The position numbers and the translations under genes were made by a program. Positions 27,782 to 36,731 of a stretch of 64,000 nt of DNA are shown piece after piece. The notes under the pieces are model-generated. The model saw only the letters and a list, made by a program, of their open reading frames with translations. It ran no database searches and had not been told where the DNA came from. Each line of letters opens with the position of its first letter. The first letter of the stretch is position 1. The stretch is taken from NCBI RefSeq assembly GCF_901686465.1, contig NZ_LR594487.1, forward strand, positions 1,423,650 through 1,487,649, in the 5' to 3' direction. The stretch comes from Halorubrum sp. DM2. GTDB lineage: Archaea > Halobacteriota > Halobacteria > Halobacteriales > Haloferacaceae.

Positions 27782-29059
27782 TCAGTCCGGTACGATCCGC
27801 GCGATCGGCGCGTCGCCGGCGTCGACCGCGACGTAGAGGTGACCGGTGGCCGGTTCGACCGCGATCGCGCGCATGCGCCACTCCCGACCGTCGAGCAGCG
27901 GGTCACGCTCCGTCGCCGACGCCCCCTCGACGCCCGCGCCCTCGACCGTGAACCGCCCGAGGTACTGCGCCGCGAGCGTGCCGGCGAAGAGGTCGCCGCG
28001 CCACTCGGGGAACGCGTCGCCGTCGTAGAAGACGGCCCCGCTCGGCGGGAATCCCTCGGAGCCGCAGCGCCAGTAGTGAATCGGCCCGGTCACGTCGTCG
28101 CGGTCGTCGTGGGGTGGCGCGAGGGGATCGTCGGTCCCGTAGCGGCACGCCTCGGTCGCTATCGGCCAGCCGTAGTTGCCGCCGCGCTCGACGACGTTGA
28201 TCTCGTCGCCGTCCTCCTCGCCGTGTTCGCACTGCCAGATCGCGCCCGTCTCGGGACGCACCGCCATCGCCTGCGGGTTACGATGGCCGTAGCTGTAGAT
28301 CGCGTCGGCCGCGTCCGAATCGTCGACGAAGGGGTTCTCCGGGTGGGCGTCGCCGTCGGGCGTCAGTCTGAGCGTCGCGCCGAGCTCCGTCGACCGGTCC
28401 TGCGAGACGTGGTCCGGGCCGAAGTTCATGTCGCGCCGGTCGCCGACGGTGACGAACAGCGCACCGTCGGGACCGAACGTCGCCCGCGACCCGAAGTGGT
28501 TCGCGCCCTCGCGGAACGGCTCGGCGACGCGGATCGCCTCGAAGCCGTCGAGCGCGGGCGCGCCGCCGCCGTCGAGCGAGAGCCGCCCGGCACCGACGTG
28601 CGTCGTCGCGCCGCGCTCGTCCCCGCTCGTCGCGCTGTAGGTGAGGTAGATCCGGGAGTCGTCCGGGTAGTCGGGGTGGACCGCGACGTCGAGCAGGCCG
28701 CCCTGCCCCTCCGCGAACACCTCGGGCGCGCCCGCGACCCCCGCGACGGCCCCGTCCGCGGGGTCGACGAGTGAGAGCCGCCCCGGGCGCTCGGTGACGA
28801 GCAGGCGGCCGTCGTCGGGCAAGAACGTCAGTCCCCACGGGTTCTCGAACCCGTCCGCGACGGTCTCGACGGCGTAGTCCACGTCCGCGCCATCGTCCGG
28901 CGGGGAGTCCTCACCGTTTCCGTCGGTGTCGTCGCCGTCGCTGCCGTCGCCCGCACCGCCGAGACAGCCGGCGAGCGCGGAGAGACCGGCGATACCGGTG
29001 ACGCCAGCGGTGGCGCGGAGGACGCTGCGTCTGTCGGCGCGGTCGGGGAGGCGAGCCAT
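27782..29059 (-). CDS. Secreted PQQ-type aldose/glucose-sorbosone dehydrogenase
   Basis: A 425-residue lipoprotein-type exoenzyme. The N-terminus has a Tat signal (DRRSVLRATAGVTG) followed by the lipobox LAGC, and an Asp/Gly-rich linker to about residue 58. The rest is a six-bladed beta-propeller of the glucose/sorbosone dehydrogenase family: ENPWGLTFLPDDGRLLVTER, ANHFGSRATFGPDGALFVTV and YGHRNPQAMAV. Members oxidise aldoses with bound PQQ and calcium. Whether PQQ is available in this organism cannot be judged. It is monocistronic and divergent from tRNA-Gly. Confidence 0.88.
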   Translation of the reverse strand: MARLPDRADRRSVLRATAGVTGIAGLSALAGCLGGAGDGSDGDDTDGNGEDSPPDDGADVDYAVETVADGFENPWGLTFLPDDGRLLVTERPGRLSLVDPADGAVAGVAGAPEVFAEGQGGLLDVAVHPDYPDDSRIYLTYSATSGDERGATTHVGAGRLSLDGGGAPALDGFEAIRVAEPFREGANHFGSRATFGPDGALFVTVGDRRDMNFGPDHVSQDRSTELGATLRLTPDGDAHPENPFVDDSDAADAIYSYGHRNPQAMAVRPETGAIWQCEHGEEDGDEINVVERGGNYGWPIATEACRYGTDDPLAPPHDDRDDVTGPIHYWRCGSEGFPPSGAVFYDGDAFPEWRGDLFAGTLAAQYLGRFTVEGAGVEGASATERDPLLDGREWRMRAIAVEPATGHLYVAVDAGDAPIARIVPD

Positions 29060-29128
29060 GGGTTGAGGTACGGACGGACGTGGGGACGCGGCACCGATGA
29101 CCCTTCCGCCGACCGTCGTTCGGAACCC

Positions 29129-29137
29129 TTATATCTC
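29129..29137 (+). promoter_or_regulatory. TATA-like box of tRNA-Gly
   Basis: CTTATATCT lies about 35 nt before the tRNA. It is the strongest AT box in the divergent interval. Confidence 0.5.
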
Positions 29138-29167
29138 AGACTCCGGCTACGATCTGATGCGAAGCAC

Positions 29168-29238
29168 GCACCGGTAGTGTAGTGGTATCACGCAACCTTG
29201 CCATGGTTGCAACCCGAGTTCAAATCTCGGCCGGTGCA
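29168..29238 (+). tRNA. tRNA-Gly, anticodon GCC
   Basis: The 71-nt sequence folds as a cloverleaf. Acceptor arms are GCACCGG and CCGGTGC, and the D-loop is GTGTAGTGGTATCAC. The anticodon stem CAACC/GGTTG encloses TTGCCAT (anticodon GCC), and the T-arm is CCGAG-TTCAAAT-CTCGG with discriminator A. CCA is not encoded. No intron is seen. Confidence 0.97.
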
Positions 29239-29383
29239 TTTCTCGAACATAGTGAGAGAAATCACCGAGAGTGATTTGAACGCTATCAGTCGCGCGCAGC
29301 GAGCGGTGCGAGGTGCGAGCGAAGCGAGCACCTCGACAGGCGAGCGGCGAAGCCGCGAGCCGCGAGCGAGCACGTCTGATTCT

Positions 29384-29406
29384 GAGTTCAAATCTCGGCC
29401 GGTGCA
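29384..29406 (+). repeat. Duplicate of the tRNA-Gly 3' end (att-like)
   Basis: Twenty-three nucleotides, identical to the T-loop-to-discriminator end of the tRNA (29216-29238), recur 168 nt downstream. A further 13-nt piece, TCTCGGCCGGTGC, is at 29458-29470. Direct repeats of a tRNA 3' end are the usual trace of integrase-mediated insertion; only about 145 bp remain between the copies and no integrase is present. Confidence 0.75.
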
Positions 29407-29547
29407 CTCCTTTCAGTCGTGCCCCGGCCTGACTCCCGTTCGCTGCGCTCACGGGAGTCTCGGCCGGTGCGTTTCCCAACTACACGAGTCGAACCGGGGA
29501 GCAATTCGTCTCGGTCGGAGTACCCCCGTAGCCCCGCTTTCTCTCGC

Positions 29548-29718
29548 AGCACCGCACCTCACGCCTCCCCAGCCTCGCCACCGGACTACGTCCGGTTTCA
29601 AGCGAGAGCTTCGCTCTCGCCCTGTCGCTGGCACCCTCCGCTGCGCTCCGGGAGCCAGCGACTCCCTCGCGCGGGCGACTCGCGCCGCAGGGCGGCGCTC
29701 GTCGGCACGCGCCACCGC
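29548..29718 (+). repeat. Hairpin-rich intergenic repeat element, copy 2 (lacks stem 1)
   Basis: The copy begins at the ACCGCACCTCACGCC block and CCTCACGCCTCCCCAGCCTCG, then carries three perfect hairpins: ACCGGAC/GTCCGGT (29580-29596), GCGAGAGC/GCTCTCGC (29602-29620) and GTCGCTGGC/GCCAGCGAC (29624-29662). CTCCCTCGCGCG and a stem 3 around CGCCGCAGGGCGGCG follow, then GCGCCACCGC. The long stem 1 of the other copies is absent and may have been replaced by the tRNA-linked scar. The right end faces the aldo/keto reductase gene. Confidence 0.75.
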
Positions 29719-29786
29719 ACGATGTGTCGTCGGACTACCGTTCCCCGACCGGTACTTTCAATCGGCGATCCGGCGAAGCCCATCGC

Positions 29787-30623
29787 ATGACCGTTCCGAC
29801 CAAGACGCTCCCGAGCGGCGCGGAGCTACCGGCGCTCGGACTGGGCACGTACGACCTCGACGACGACGAGACGGCCGACAGCGTCCGGGCGGCGCTCGAC
29901 GCCGGCTACGCGCACATCGACACCGCCGAGGGATACCACAACGAGGCCGTCATCGGCGACGCCCTCGCGGAGTACGACCGCGACGACGTGTTCCTCACCT
30001 CGAAGGTGCTCGCGAAGAACCTCAACTACGAGTCGGTGATCGACTCCTGCGAGGCGTCGCTCGACCGCCTCGGCACCGACTACCTCGACTTATACCTGAT
30101 CCACTGGCCCAACCCCGCGATCTCGCTGCGCGAGACGCTTCGGGCGATGGCGGAGCTGCGCGAGCGCGGCCTCGTCCGCGACGTCGGCGTCTCGAACTTC
30201 AGCGCCTACCAGCTGAGCTGCGCGCACCACATTTCCGACGTGCCGATCGCGGTCAACCAGATCGAATTCCATCCGTGGTTCCAGCGCCCCGACCTAGTCG
30301 ACTACTGCCGCGAGACCGACACCGCCGTCGAGGCGGCCGCGCCGCTCGCGCGGACGGACGTGTTCGGCGACGAGGTCGTCGCCGAACTGGCGGAAAAATA
30401 CGACAAACATCCCGCACAGGTCGTCGTCCGGTGGGCGGTCGACAGGGGCGTCGTCCCGCTGCCGCGGTCGTCGACGCCGGACCACGTCCGGGCCAACGCC
30501 GACCTCGACTGGGAGTTAGACGAGGCGGACCGGCGGCGGCTCGACGAGCGCGATCGCGACGAGCCGGTGTACGACACCCCGGCCCGCGACTGGACGAGCG
30601 ACGTGTACGGGATCGAGCAGTGA
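29787..30623 (+). CDS. Aldo/keto reductase
   Basis: A 278-residue NAD(P)H-dependent (alpha/beta)8-barrel oxidoreductase. The active-site tetrad is visible as Asp and Tyr in HIDTAEGYHNE, Lys in LTSKVLAKN and His in LYLIHWPNP. The C-terminal cofactor loop is PLPRSSTPDHVRAN. Substrates are probably small aldehydes, as for the 2,5-diketo-gluconate reductase-like branch. The frame extends upstream to 29724, but MTVPTKTLPSG at 29787 matches the family. It follows repeat element copy 2. Confidence 0.9.
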   Translation: MTVPTKTLPSGAELPALGLGTYDLDDDETADSVRAALDAGYAHIDTAEGYHNEAVIGDALAEYDRDDVFLTSKVLAKNLNYESVIDSCEASLDRLGTDYLDLYLIHWPNPAISLRETLRAMAELRERGLVRDVGVSNFSAYQLSCAHHISDVPIAVNQIEFHPWFQRPDLVDYCRETDTAVEAAAPLARTDVFGDEVVAELAEKYDKHPAQVVVRWAVDRGVVPLPRSSTPDHVRANADLDWELDEADRRRLDERDRDEPVYDTPARDWTSDVYGIEQ

Positions 30624-30630
30624 GTCGGGC

Positions 30631-31731
30631 CTACGCCGCGTCGCCGTCGAGTGCGACCGGTCGCCCGGTCTCGGCCGACTCGTAGATCCCGTCGAGCGCG
30701 CGCACGTCGACGAGGGCGTGTTCGCCGTCCGGGTGGAACGGCTCGCCCGCCAGTAGGTGGTGACCGAAGTACGCGAACTCTTCCTCGATCTGGTGGACCT
30801 GATCGAACTCCACGTCGACCCGCGTGCCGTCGCGGACGACGGCGAACCCGCGGTCCTCCCGCTCGTAGAAGGCGGGGTCCAAGATCAGTCTGGCGTCCGT
30901 TCCCGTGACCTCCAGCCGGCTCGCGTGCTGGGCGTTCTGGCTCACCGTACACAGCGCGTCGACGCCGCCCGGGAACTCCAGTCGGAACGTGGCGTGCTCG
31001 TCGACGTCGGCGAAGGCCTCGTGCTCCGAGCGGGTCCGTCCCGACACGCGGACCGGGTCCGCGCCGAGCGCGAACCGGGTCGTGTTGAGCGGGTAGACGC
31101 CCAGGTCCATGAGCGCGCCGCCGCCCGACAGCTCCGGGTCGAGCCGCCACTGGTCCGTGTCGCTTCCGAGTTCGCCGAGCATCGTCTGCGACATGGTCGC
31201 GTGGACGTGGACCACGTCGCCGGCGACGCCCGCGTCGATCAGGTCGCGGAGCCGCCGGACGGCGGGGTCGGTCTGCATCCGGTAGCCGACCATCAGCGGG
31301 GCGTCGGCGTCTCGGCACACCGCGACGAGCCGACGCGCGCGCTCCGGCGTCGCCTCCAGCGGCTTCTCGCAGAGGACCGCCTTCCCCTGTTCCGCGGCGG
31401 CTTCGACGTACTGCAGGTGGGTCGCGTTGGGGGTCGCGACGTACACCGCGTCGTACGCGTCCGCGGCCGCGCCCGATCGGAACTCCTCGGGCGTGACGCC
31501 GGTCACGTCGCGCTCGGCGGCGACCGCCTCGACCGCGTCGGCGTCGATGTCGGTGACGACGGTCGCCTCGGTGTACGCCGACCGGTCGATCCCCGGCAGC
31601 GCCCACTCGCGGGCGAACCAGCCGAGGCCGACGACGGCGACTCGGACGGGGTCGGTGACGGCGTCGGGATCGAGCGTCTCCCAGTCCCGGCGCGTGAACT
31701 CGTCGAGGTACTCCGCGAAGGCGGCGTCCAT
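30631..31731 (-). CDS. Gfo/Idh/MocA oxidoreductase, probable D-xylose 1-dehydrogenase
   Basis: A 366-residue NADP-dependent sugar oxidoreductase. The N-terminal Rossmann motif is VAVVGLGWFAREWALPGI, the catalytic lysine is in CEKPLEATP, and the C-terminal sheet follows LSGGGALMDLGVYPLN. It resembles haloarchaeal Gfo6/xylose dehydrogenases, the first step of oxidative pentose breakdown, including the LDEFTRRDWETL N-terminus; assignment to xylose is by similarity from memory. A TTATTT box upstream supports the ATG at 31731. No other pentose genes are near. Confidence 0.8.
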   Translation of the reverse strand: MDAAFAEYLDEFTRRDWETLDPDAVTDPVRVAVVGLGWFAREWALPGIDRSAYTEATVVTDIDADAVEAVAAERDVTGVTPEEFRSGAAADAYDAVYVATPNATHLQYVEAAAEQGKAVLCEKPLEATPERARRLVAVCRDADAPLMVGYRMQTDPAVRRLRDLIDAGVAGDVVHVHATMSQTMLGELGSDTDQWRLDPELSGGGALMDLGVYPLNTTRFALGADPVRVSGRTRSEHEAFADVDEHATFRLEFPGGVDALCTVSQNAQHASRLEVTGTDARLILDPAFYEREDRGFAVVRDGTRVDVEFDQVHQIEEEFAYFGHHLLAGEPFHPDGEHALVDVRALDGIYESAETGRPVALDGDAA

Positions 31732-31804
31732 GTCCGGGTCTCGGCGCGGCGGCGACAAATAACTTCGACAACGGCGGGGACGGTGCGGGGACGACGCCGG
31801 CCGC

Positions 31805-32332
31805 TCACCACGCCCCGTCGTAGTCCACCTGCGGTCGGTCGACGTCGAGACCGATCTCGCGGAGCGTCTCGGTCGCGTTCTCGACGGGCGCGGGGTCGGC
31901 GCGGTCGAGCGCGTCGGCCGTCGCCTCGGCGAACCTGACGGTCCAGTCGCCGTCGATGGCGACCGTCGCGCGGCGCGGGATATCCGAGTGACCCTCCCAC
32001 GACGCCGCGAGCAGGTCGTACGACTCCGCGACACCCCCGTGGAAGTCGGAGACGACGGGGAAGGGGAGGTCGAACCGGTCGGCGTACGCGAACCCCGCGT
32101 ACAGCGAGTCGCCGGTGAGCGCGACGACGGCGAGGTCGTCGCGGTCGCCCCAGCCCGCGTCCCGCACCGCCGCGAGCCCGGCGGTGCAGGTCGGCACGAA
32201 CGTCGCGGGCGCGAACGCGAGGACGACGGCCTCGTGCGCCTCGACGAGGCGGAGCAGTTCCAGTTCGACGGCGCTCTCCCCCGAGACCGCCGGAGCGATG
32301 AAGTCGGGGGCCGTGTCGCCGACGCCGATCAT
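31805..32332 (-). CDS. Redoxin/peroxiredoxin-like protein with a single cysteine
   Basis: A 175-residue thioredoxin-fold protein of the AhpC/TSA-redoxin family. The active-site cysteine is C49 in ATFVPTCTAG; no other cysteine occurs, so it would act as a 1-Cys peroxiredoxin needing an external thiol. It begins MIGVGDTAPDFIAPAVSGES, the classic N-terminus, and a TATTTA box about 30 nt upstream supports the start. Monocistronic. Confidence 0.82.
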   Translation of the reverse strand: MIGVGDTAPDFIAPAVSGESAVELELLRLVEAHEAVVLAFAPATFVPTCTAGLAAVRDAGWGDRDDLAVVALTGDSLYAGFAYADRFDLPFPVVSDFHGGVAESYDLLAASWEGHSDIPRRATVAIDGDWTVRFAEATADALDRADPAPVENATETLREIGLDVDRPQVDYDGAW

Positions 32333-32469
32333 ACGAGCCGGTGCGTGCGTGAGCGGTAAATACCCGTCCCCGACGCCGCACAGAGGGCCGATTCGGACAG
32401 ATCGGACGCGTGATGCGTGCTACCGGCCGTCTCGGTGGGTGTTTTACGCGTAGGCCACCGAGATGAACC

Positions 32470-33018
32470 GTGATTGGATCCCACGCGGAGACGGCGCTCG
32501 CCCTCGTCGGTACCTACGGGGCCGCCGCGATCTTCGTCGTGTTCGCCCTGGAGGGCGCGCTCGTGGGGAAGGTGCTGCCGGCGCGGACGCTGTTCGTCGC
32601 GGCGGTGGTCGCCGCGGGCGTCGAGGCGGTCGCGGTCCTGCCGGTGTTCGTCGCGGCGGTGGCGGGCGCGACGGTCGGGCAGTCGGCCGTCTTCGTCGCC
32701 GTTCGGCGGTTCGACGTGGACCCCACGGAGTTCAGAGTGGTGCCGGTCGGGGCGGGCCGTCTCGACGGCGCGGCCCGCTGGCTCGACCGGTGGGGCCTCC
32801 CGGCGGTGGCGGTCTCGAACGCGGTCCCCGGCACGCGCGGGTGGCTCGCCGTCCCGACCGCGAACGCCTCGACCGTCTCCGGGCCGCGGTTCGCCGCCGC
32901 GTCGCTCGTCGGGTCCGCGGCGTACGTCGGCGCGCTGCTGGCGGTCGGCGTCGCGGTGGCGCTCGGGTTCGGCGGTGCCCTCGGACTCCTCGGCGGCGAG
33001 CTGGCCGCGTCGCTGTAG
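32470..33018 (+). CDS. DedA-like membrane protein
   Basis: A 182-residue protein with about five hydrophobic segments. It resembles the DedA/SNARE-associated (VTT) family in FALEGALVGKVLPARTLFVA and VSNAVPGTRGWLAVPTANAS, where conserved Gly/Arg/Pro positions occur. The family is linked to lipid flipping and envelope homeostasis; the role here is unknown. The GTG at 32470 is chosen because TTTTAC lies 24-29 nt before it; the nearby ATG at 32463 is in another frame. Confidence 0.65.
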   Translation: MIGSHAETALALVGTYGAAAIFVVFALEGALVGKVLPARTLFVAAVVAAGVEAVAVLPVFVAAVAGATVGQSAVFVAVRRFDVDPTEFRVVPVGAGRLDGAARWLDRWGLPAVAVSNAVPGTRGWLAVPTANASTVSGPRFAAASLVGSAAYVGALLAVGVAVALGFGGALGLLGGELAASL

Positions 33019-33026
33019 GCCGGGAG

Positions 33027-34838
33027 TCAGAGGACGGTGCCGTGTTTCTTGTCCGGCAGGTCCTTCCGAACGTCCTCGTAGAAGTCGAACCGGGCGGCCA
33101 GCTCGGCGCGGAGGTCGGAGGGGGGAACGATCTCGTCGATGACGACCTCGCTGGCCATCCGGTGGACGTCGATCCCCTCGCGGTACTCCTCGCGCAGCCG
33201 TTCCTCCTCGGCCGCGCGCTCCTCCTCGTCGTCGATCGCGGCGAGCTTCCGGGCGTAGACGGCGTTGATCGCGGCCTCCGGTCCCATGATGCCGATCTCG
33301 CCGGAGGGGAGTCCGATGACGCTCTCGGGGTCGTAGGCGGGCCCGCCCATCGCATAGATCCCCGCGCCGTACGCCTTCCGGACGACGACCGTCTGTTTCG
33401 GCACCGTCGCCGAGGAGGTGGCGTAGATCATCTTCTTCCCCTTCTCTAAGATGGCGTCCTTCTCGACCTGCGACCCGGCCATGAAGCCGGGCGTGTCACA
33501 GAGGTACAACAGGGGGATCTCGTAGGCGTCGCAGGTCCAGATGAACTCCGCGGCCTTCTCGGCGGCGTCCGGGAAGATGGCCCCCGACCGCTCCGTCGGC
33601 TGGTTGGCGACGACGCCGACCGGGCGGCCGTCGATCCGACAGAAGGCGGTGACGATCTCCGGACCGTACCCCTCCTTCAGCTCGAACACCGACTCGGCGT
33701 CGGCGATCCGGTCGAGGAGGTCGTGGGCGTCGTACGCGCGGTTCGGCGACTCGGGGATCAGCTCGTCGATCCCCTCGGGCGAGAACTTCGGCGGCTTCGT
33801 CTCGCGTTTCGGCGGCTTCTCGCCGGCCTGATCCGGGAGGTAGCCGATCAGGTCGGCGACCAGCTCGCGGGCGTGTTCCTCGTCGCGCGCGACGAGGTCG
33901 GCGGAGCCGGACTCCTCGGCGTGGACGCGGGGGCCGCCCAGGTCGTCCATCTCGATCTCCTCGCCGGTGACCATCTTCACCATCCGCGGGGAAGCGATCG
34001 CCATCGCTGACATCCCTTCGACCATCACCGTGAAGTCGGCAAAGACGGGCGTGTACGCGGCCCCGGCGATACACGGCCCGTAGAGGACGCAGATCTGCGG
34101 CACCGCGCCCGACAGCATCGAGTGGTTGTAGTAGTACTTCCCGATCCCCTCGCGGTTGGCGAAGAAGCCCGTCTGCTGGTCGATCCGCCCGCCGGAGGAG
34201 TCCATCAGGTAGAGGACGGGGTTGCCCGTCTTCAGCGCGCGCTGTTGCATCCGGAGGAACTTCTCGACGCCCTTCGCGGCCATCGACCCCGCCTTCACGG
34301 TGAAGTCGTTGGCCATGAAGTGGACGTCGCGCCCCTCGAACTCGGCCGCGCCCGTCAGCAGGCCGTCGCCCGGAAGCCGGTCGCCGCCCCGCTCGTTCGC
34401 CTCCCCGTCCTCGTCGGCGGGCGCGTTCGGGTGCCAGTCGTCGAACGCGGCGAACTTCCCGTCCTCGAATTTTACGCCCGCCGGGCCGCCGTCGGACGCG
34501 CTCGCGTCGCCGGTCCCGCGGGTCCCCTCTTCCCCGCCGAACCAGAGGTCGAGGCGGTCGCGGACGAACAGCTTCCCCTGCTCCGAGAGCCGGTCGCGGT
34601 ACTTCTCCGGCCCGCCCCGTAGGATGTCGTCGATCTCGGCCCGGAGGTCGCGCTCGCGGTCCGTGGGACCGAGGTCGTCGTCGAGCGGGTAGCTCGGTTC
34701 CGGGGCTTCGGCGCTCGCGGCGGGCGTCTCCTCGTCGCCGACGTGGACGTCGACGTCGACGCCGAGGTGTTCCGCGAGCGACTTCGCGATCGCCTCGGCC
34801 TCCTCGGCCGTCGCCGCCGCGCCGACGTGGACTTTCAT
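33027..34838 (-). CDS. Acyl-CoA carboxylase carboxyltransferase subunit (PccB/MmdA type)
   Basis: A 603-residue protein with the two-half crotonase-fold carboxyltransferase (N domain about 150-340, C domain about 360-580). Conserved segments are LYLMDSSGGRIDQQTGFFAN, GPCIAGAAYTPVFADF and LYLCDTPGFMAGSQVE. It carboxylates propionyl- or acetyl-CoA together with a biotin-carrying subunit, which is not encoded nearby. About 110 N-terminal residues, including an acidic linker, precede the core. MKVHVGAAATAEE at 34838 is the preferred start, since a TTTAGG box lies just upstream. Confidence 0.88.
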   Translation of the reverse strand: MKVHVGAAATAEEAEAIAKSLAEHLGVDVDVHVGDEETPAASAEAPEPSYPLDDDLGPTDRERDLRAEIDDILRGGPEKYRDRLSEQGKLFVRDRLDLWFGGEEGTRGTGDASASDGGPAGVKFEDGKFAAFDDWHPNAPADEDGEANERGGDRLPGDGLLTGAAEFEGRDVHFMANDFTVKAGSMAAKGVEKFLRMQQRALKTGNPVLYLMDSSGGRIDQQTGFFANREGIGKYYYNHSMLSGAVPQICVLYGPCIAGAAYTPVFADFTVMVEGMSAMAIASPRMVKMVTGEEIEMDDLGGPRVHAEESGSADLVARDEEHARELVADLIGYLPDQAGEKPPKRETKPPKFSPEGIDELIPESPNRAYDAHDLLDRIADAESVFELKEGYGPEIVTAFCRIDGRPVGVVANQPTERSGAIFPDAAEKAAEFIWTCDAYEIPLLYLCDTPGFMAGSQVEKDAILEKGKKMIYATSSATVPKQTVVVRKAYGAGIYAMGGPAYDPESVIGLPSGEIGIMGPEAAINAVYARKLAAIDDEEERAAEEERLREEYREGIDVHRMASEVVIDEIVPPSDLRAELAARFDFYEDVRKDLPDKKHGTVL

Positions 34839-34941
34839 GGGCGCAAGATTTGCGGTAGATCCTAAACAGTTTTCCATGCGGGTTCGGGGGGTCGCGGTCG
34901 GTCCGCGGCCGCTCCCGGGCCAGTCCTCGGTCAGCCCTCAG

Positions 34942-35910
34942 TCAGTCTAGCGCCGCCTTCAGCCGCTCGACCAGCGCCTCGTTGCCGACGTACAGCGGCA
35001 CGCGGTCGTGGACGCCATCCGGTTCGACGTCGAGGATGTCGCGCTCGCCGTCGGTCGCGGCCCCGCCGGCGCGCTCGACGATGTAGGCGATGGGATTCGC
35101 CTCGAAGGAGAGCCGGAGTTTCCCCTCGGGCGCGCTTTCGAGCGCCGGGTACGCGAAGATCCCCCCGTACGTGAGCACTTGGTTCACGTCGCCGACCATC
35201 GCGCCGCCGTACCGGAGCTTCAGCTCGTCCTCGATATCGCGGGCGTAGGCGGTGAACGCGTCGGGCCAGTCCGGCACGCGCCCGCCGAACCCGTAGACGA
35301 GCGGGTCGTCCGGCAGCGAGAGGTCGGCCTCGACGACCGAGCGCTCGATTCCGCCGTCACCGTCGCGCTCGATCACCTCCTCGCGGACGCCCGCGTCGTC
35401 GGCGACGACCATCGTCGTGATCGGGCCGTACAGCACGTAGCCGGCGGCGACCAAATCGCGGCCGGTCGCGGGCAGCGGCGCGTCGTAGATCCCGACGACC
35501 GTCCCCATCGCGTTGTTCGACCGGAGGTTCGAGGAGCCGTCGAGGGGGTCGATCGCGACCGCGTACGGGCCGCCCGCGGTCTCGCCAGTCCCGTCGCCGC
35601 CGACCGGGCCACCCGCGTCGACCGCGGTCTCGCGCTCCTCGCTGACGAACGAGCCGACGCCGTCGATCGCGGTGATCGCGTCGCCGAGCAGCTCGTCGGC
35701 GTACAGGTCGCCGGCCAGCACCGACTCGCCGGAGGCGTTCTCCGTCCCGCTCTCGACGCGGCGACCCGGGAGCGCGGCGCGGATCTCGGGAGCGGTGGCC
35801 GCGACCGCGTCGAAGACGGCCGCGACGGTCGGGTCGCGGTCGGGGTCGCCGCCGGCAGGGCCGCCGTCGGGGTCGCCACCGTCGGCGCGGGGGGCGTCTG
35901 GGTCGCCCAT
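34942..35910 (-). CDS. fbp: Fructose-1,6-bisphosphatase, class I type
   Basis: A gluconeogenic phosphatase of 322 residues. Metal- and phosphate-binding motif IDPLDGSSNLRSNNAMGT and the earlier FVSEERET are visible, as is YGGAMVGDVNQVLTYGGIFA near the sugar site. An acidic, repetitive N-terminal stretch (about 1-28) precedes the fold. Its start overlaps the aldolase stop by one base (TGATG), so the two steps of gluconeogenesis are translationally coupled. Confidence 0.94.
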   Translation of the reverse strand: MGDPDAPRADGGDPDGGPAGGDPDRDPTVAAVFDAVAATAPEIRAALPGRRVESGTENASGESVLAGDLYADELLGDAITAIDGVGSFVSEERETAVDAGGPVGGDGTGETAGGPYAVAIDPLDGSSNLRSNNAMGTVVGIYDAPLPATGRDLVAAGYVLYGPITTMVVADDAGVREEVIERDGDGGIERSVVEADLSLPDDPLVYGFGGRVPDWPDAFTAYARDIEDELKLRYGGAMVGDVNQVLTYGGIFAYPALESAPEGKLRLSFEANPIAYIVERAGGAATDGERDILDVEPDGVHDRVPLYVGNEALVERLKAALD

Positions 35911-36725
35911 CAGTCGGCGCTCCCGGCGGCGGCGAGCGCCGCCTCGGGGTCCGCCTCCTCGAAGACGACCGCTTCGAGGGCGTCGAGGATGCGCTCGGGG
36001 TCGTCGCGCTGGAAGACGTTGCGGCCGACGGCGAGCCCGCGAGCGCCCGCCTCGATCGCCTCGGAGACGTTCCGGAGGAACGCCGCGTCGTCGCGCATCG
36101 TCCCGCCGGACATCACCACCTCGGTCGCCCCGGCCATGCGGACCGCCTCGCCCATCGCCTCCGCGGAACCGGGGTACTTCACCTTCACGAGGTCGGCACC
36201 GAGCTCCAGCCCGAGCCGAGCCGCGTACGAGATGGTGTCGGAACTGGTGTCGTTTTTGACGCCCTGCCCGCGCGGGTACGACCACATGACGACGCCCATC
36301 TCGTGTTCGCGGGCCGATTCTTGAGCCTCCCGGAACTCCTCGGCCATCTCGACCTCGTGGTTCGATCCCCCGTAGAGGGTGAATCCGATCGCGTCGGCAC
36401 CGAGCCCCGCGGCGTACTCGGCCGAGCAGTTGACGGGGCTGTCCGGCTCGCCCATCCAGAGGTTCGAGGTGCCGTTGAGCTTCAACAAGAGGTTCACGTC
36501 GTTCTCGTAGTCGGGGTAGTACGCCTCCGCGATTCCCTTCTGGACGGCCAGCGCGGTGACCGCGTCGTGGGTGGCGAGCTCGAAGAGCCGTTCCGGGTCG
36601 GCGGTGTCGGGGTTCGGCTCGAAGTCGACTGGCCCGTGTTCGAGCCCGTGGTCGTACGCGAGGATGAGCGACTTGCCGTCGCGCGAGATGGAGTCGGCGG
36701 CGTGTGGGAGCATCGGCTTAATCAT
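35910..36725 (-). CDS. fba: Archaeal class I fructose-bisphosphate aldolase
   Basis: A DhnA/FbaB-type (alpha/beta)8 aldolase of 271 residues. It has LILAYDHGLEHGPVDF at the N-terminus and the Schiff-base lysine in ADLVKVKYPG. The phosphate-binding GARGLAVGRNVFQ closes the barrel. It produces fructose-1,6-bisphosphate for the coupled FBPase. Starts at 36731, 36725 and 36713 are all possible: the TTTTTGTG box at about 36740-36748 would favour the shortest. Confidence 0.92.
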   Translation of the reverse strand: MIKPMLPHAADSISRDGKSLILAYDHGLEHGPVDFEPNPDTADPERLFELATHDAVTALAVQKGIAEAYYPDYENDVNLLLKLNGTSNLWMGEPDSPVNCSAEYAAGLGADAIGFTLYGGSNHEVEMAEEFREAQESAREHEMGVVMWSYPRGQGVKNDTSSDTISYAARLGLELGADLVKVKYPGSAEAMGEAVRMAGATEVVMSGGTMRDDAAFLRNVSEAIEAGARGLAVGRNVFQRDDPERILDALEAVVFEEADPEAALAAAGSAD

Positions 36726-36731
36726 ACGCAT

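Noticed and set aside
29239-29383. Possible CRISPR-like or second RNA gene in the tRNA-linked 145 bp
   Set aside because: There are no regular spacers and no second cloverleaf, only short inverted repeats and GCGAGC-type palindromes.
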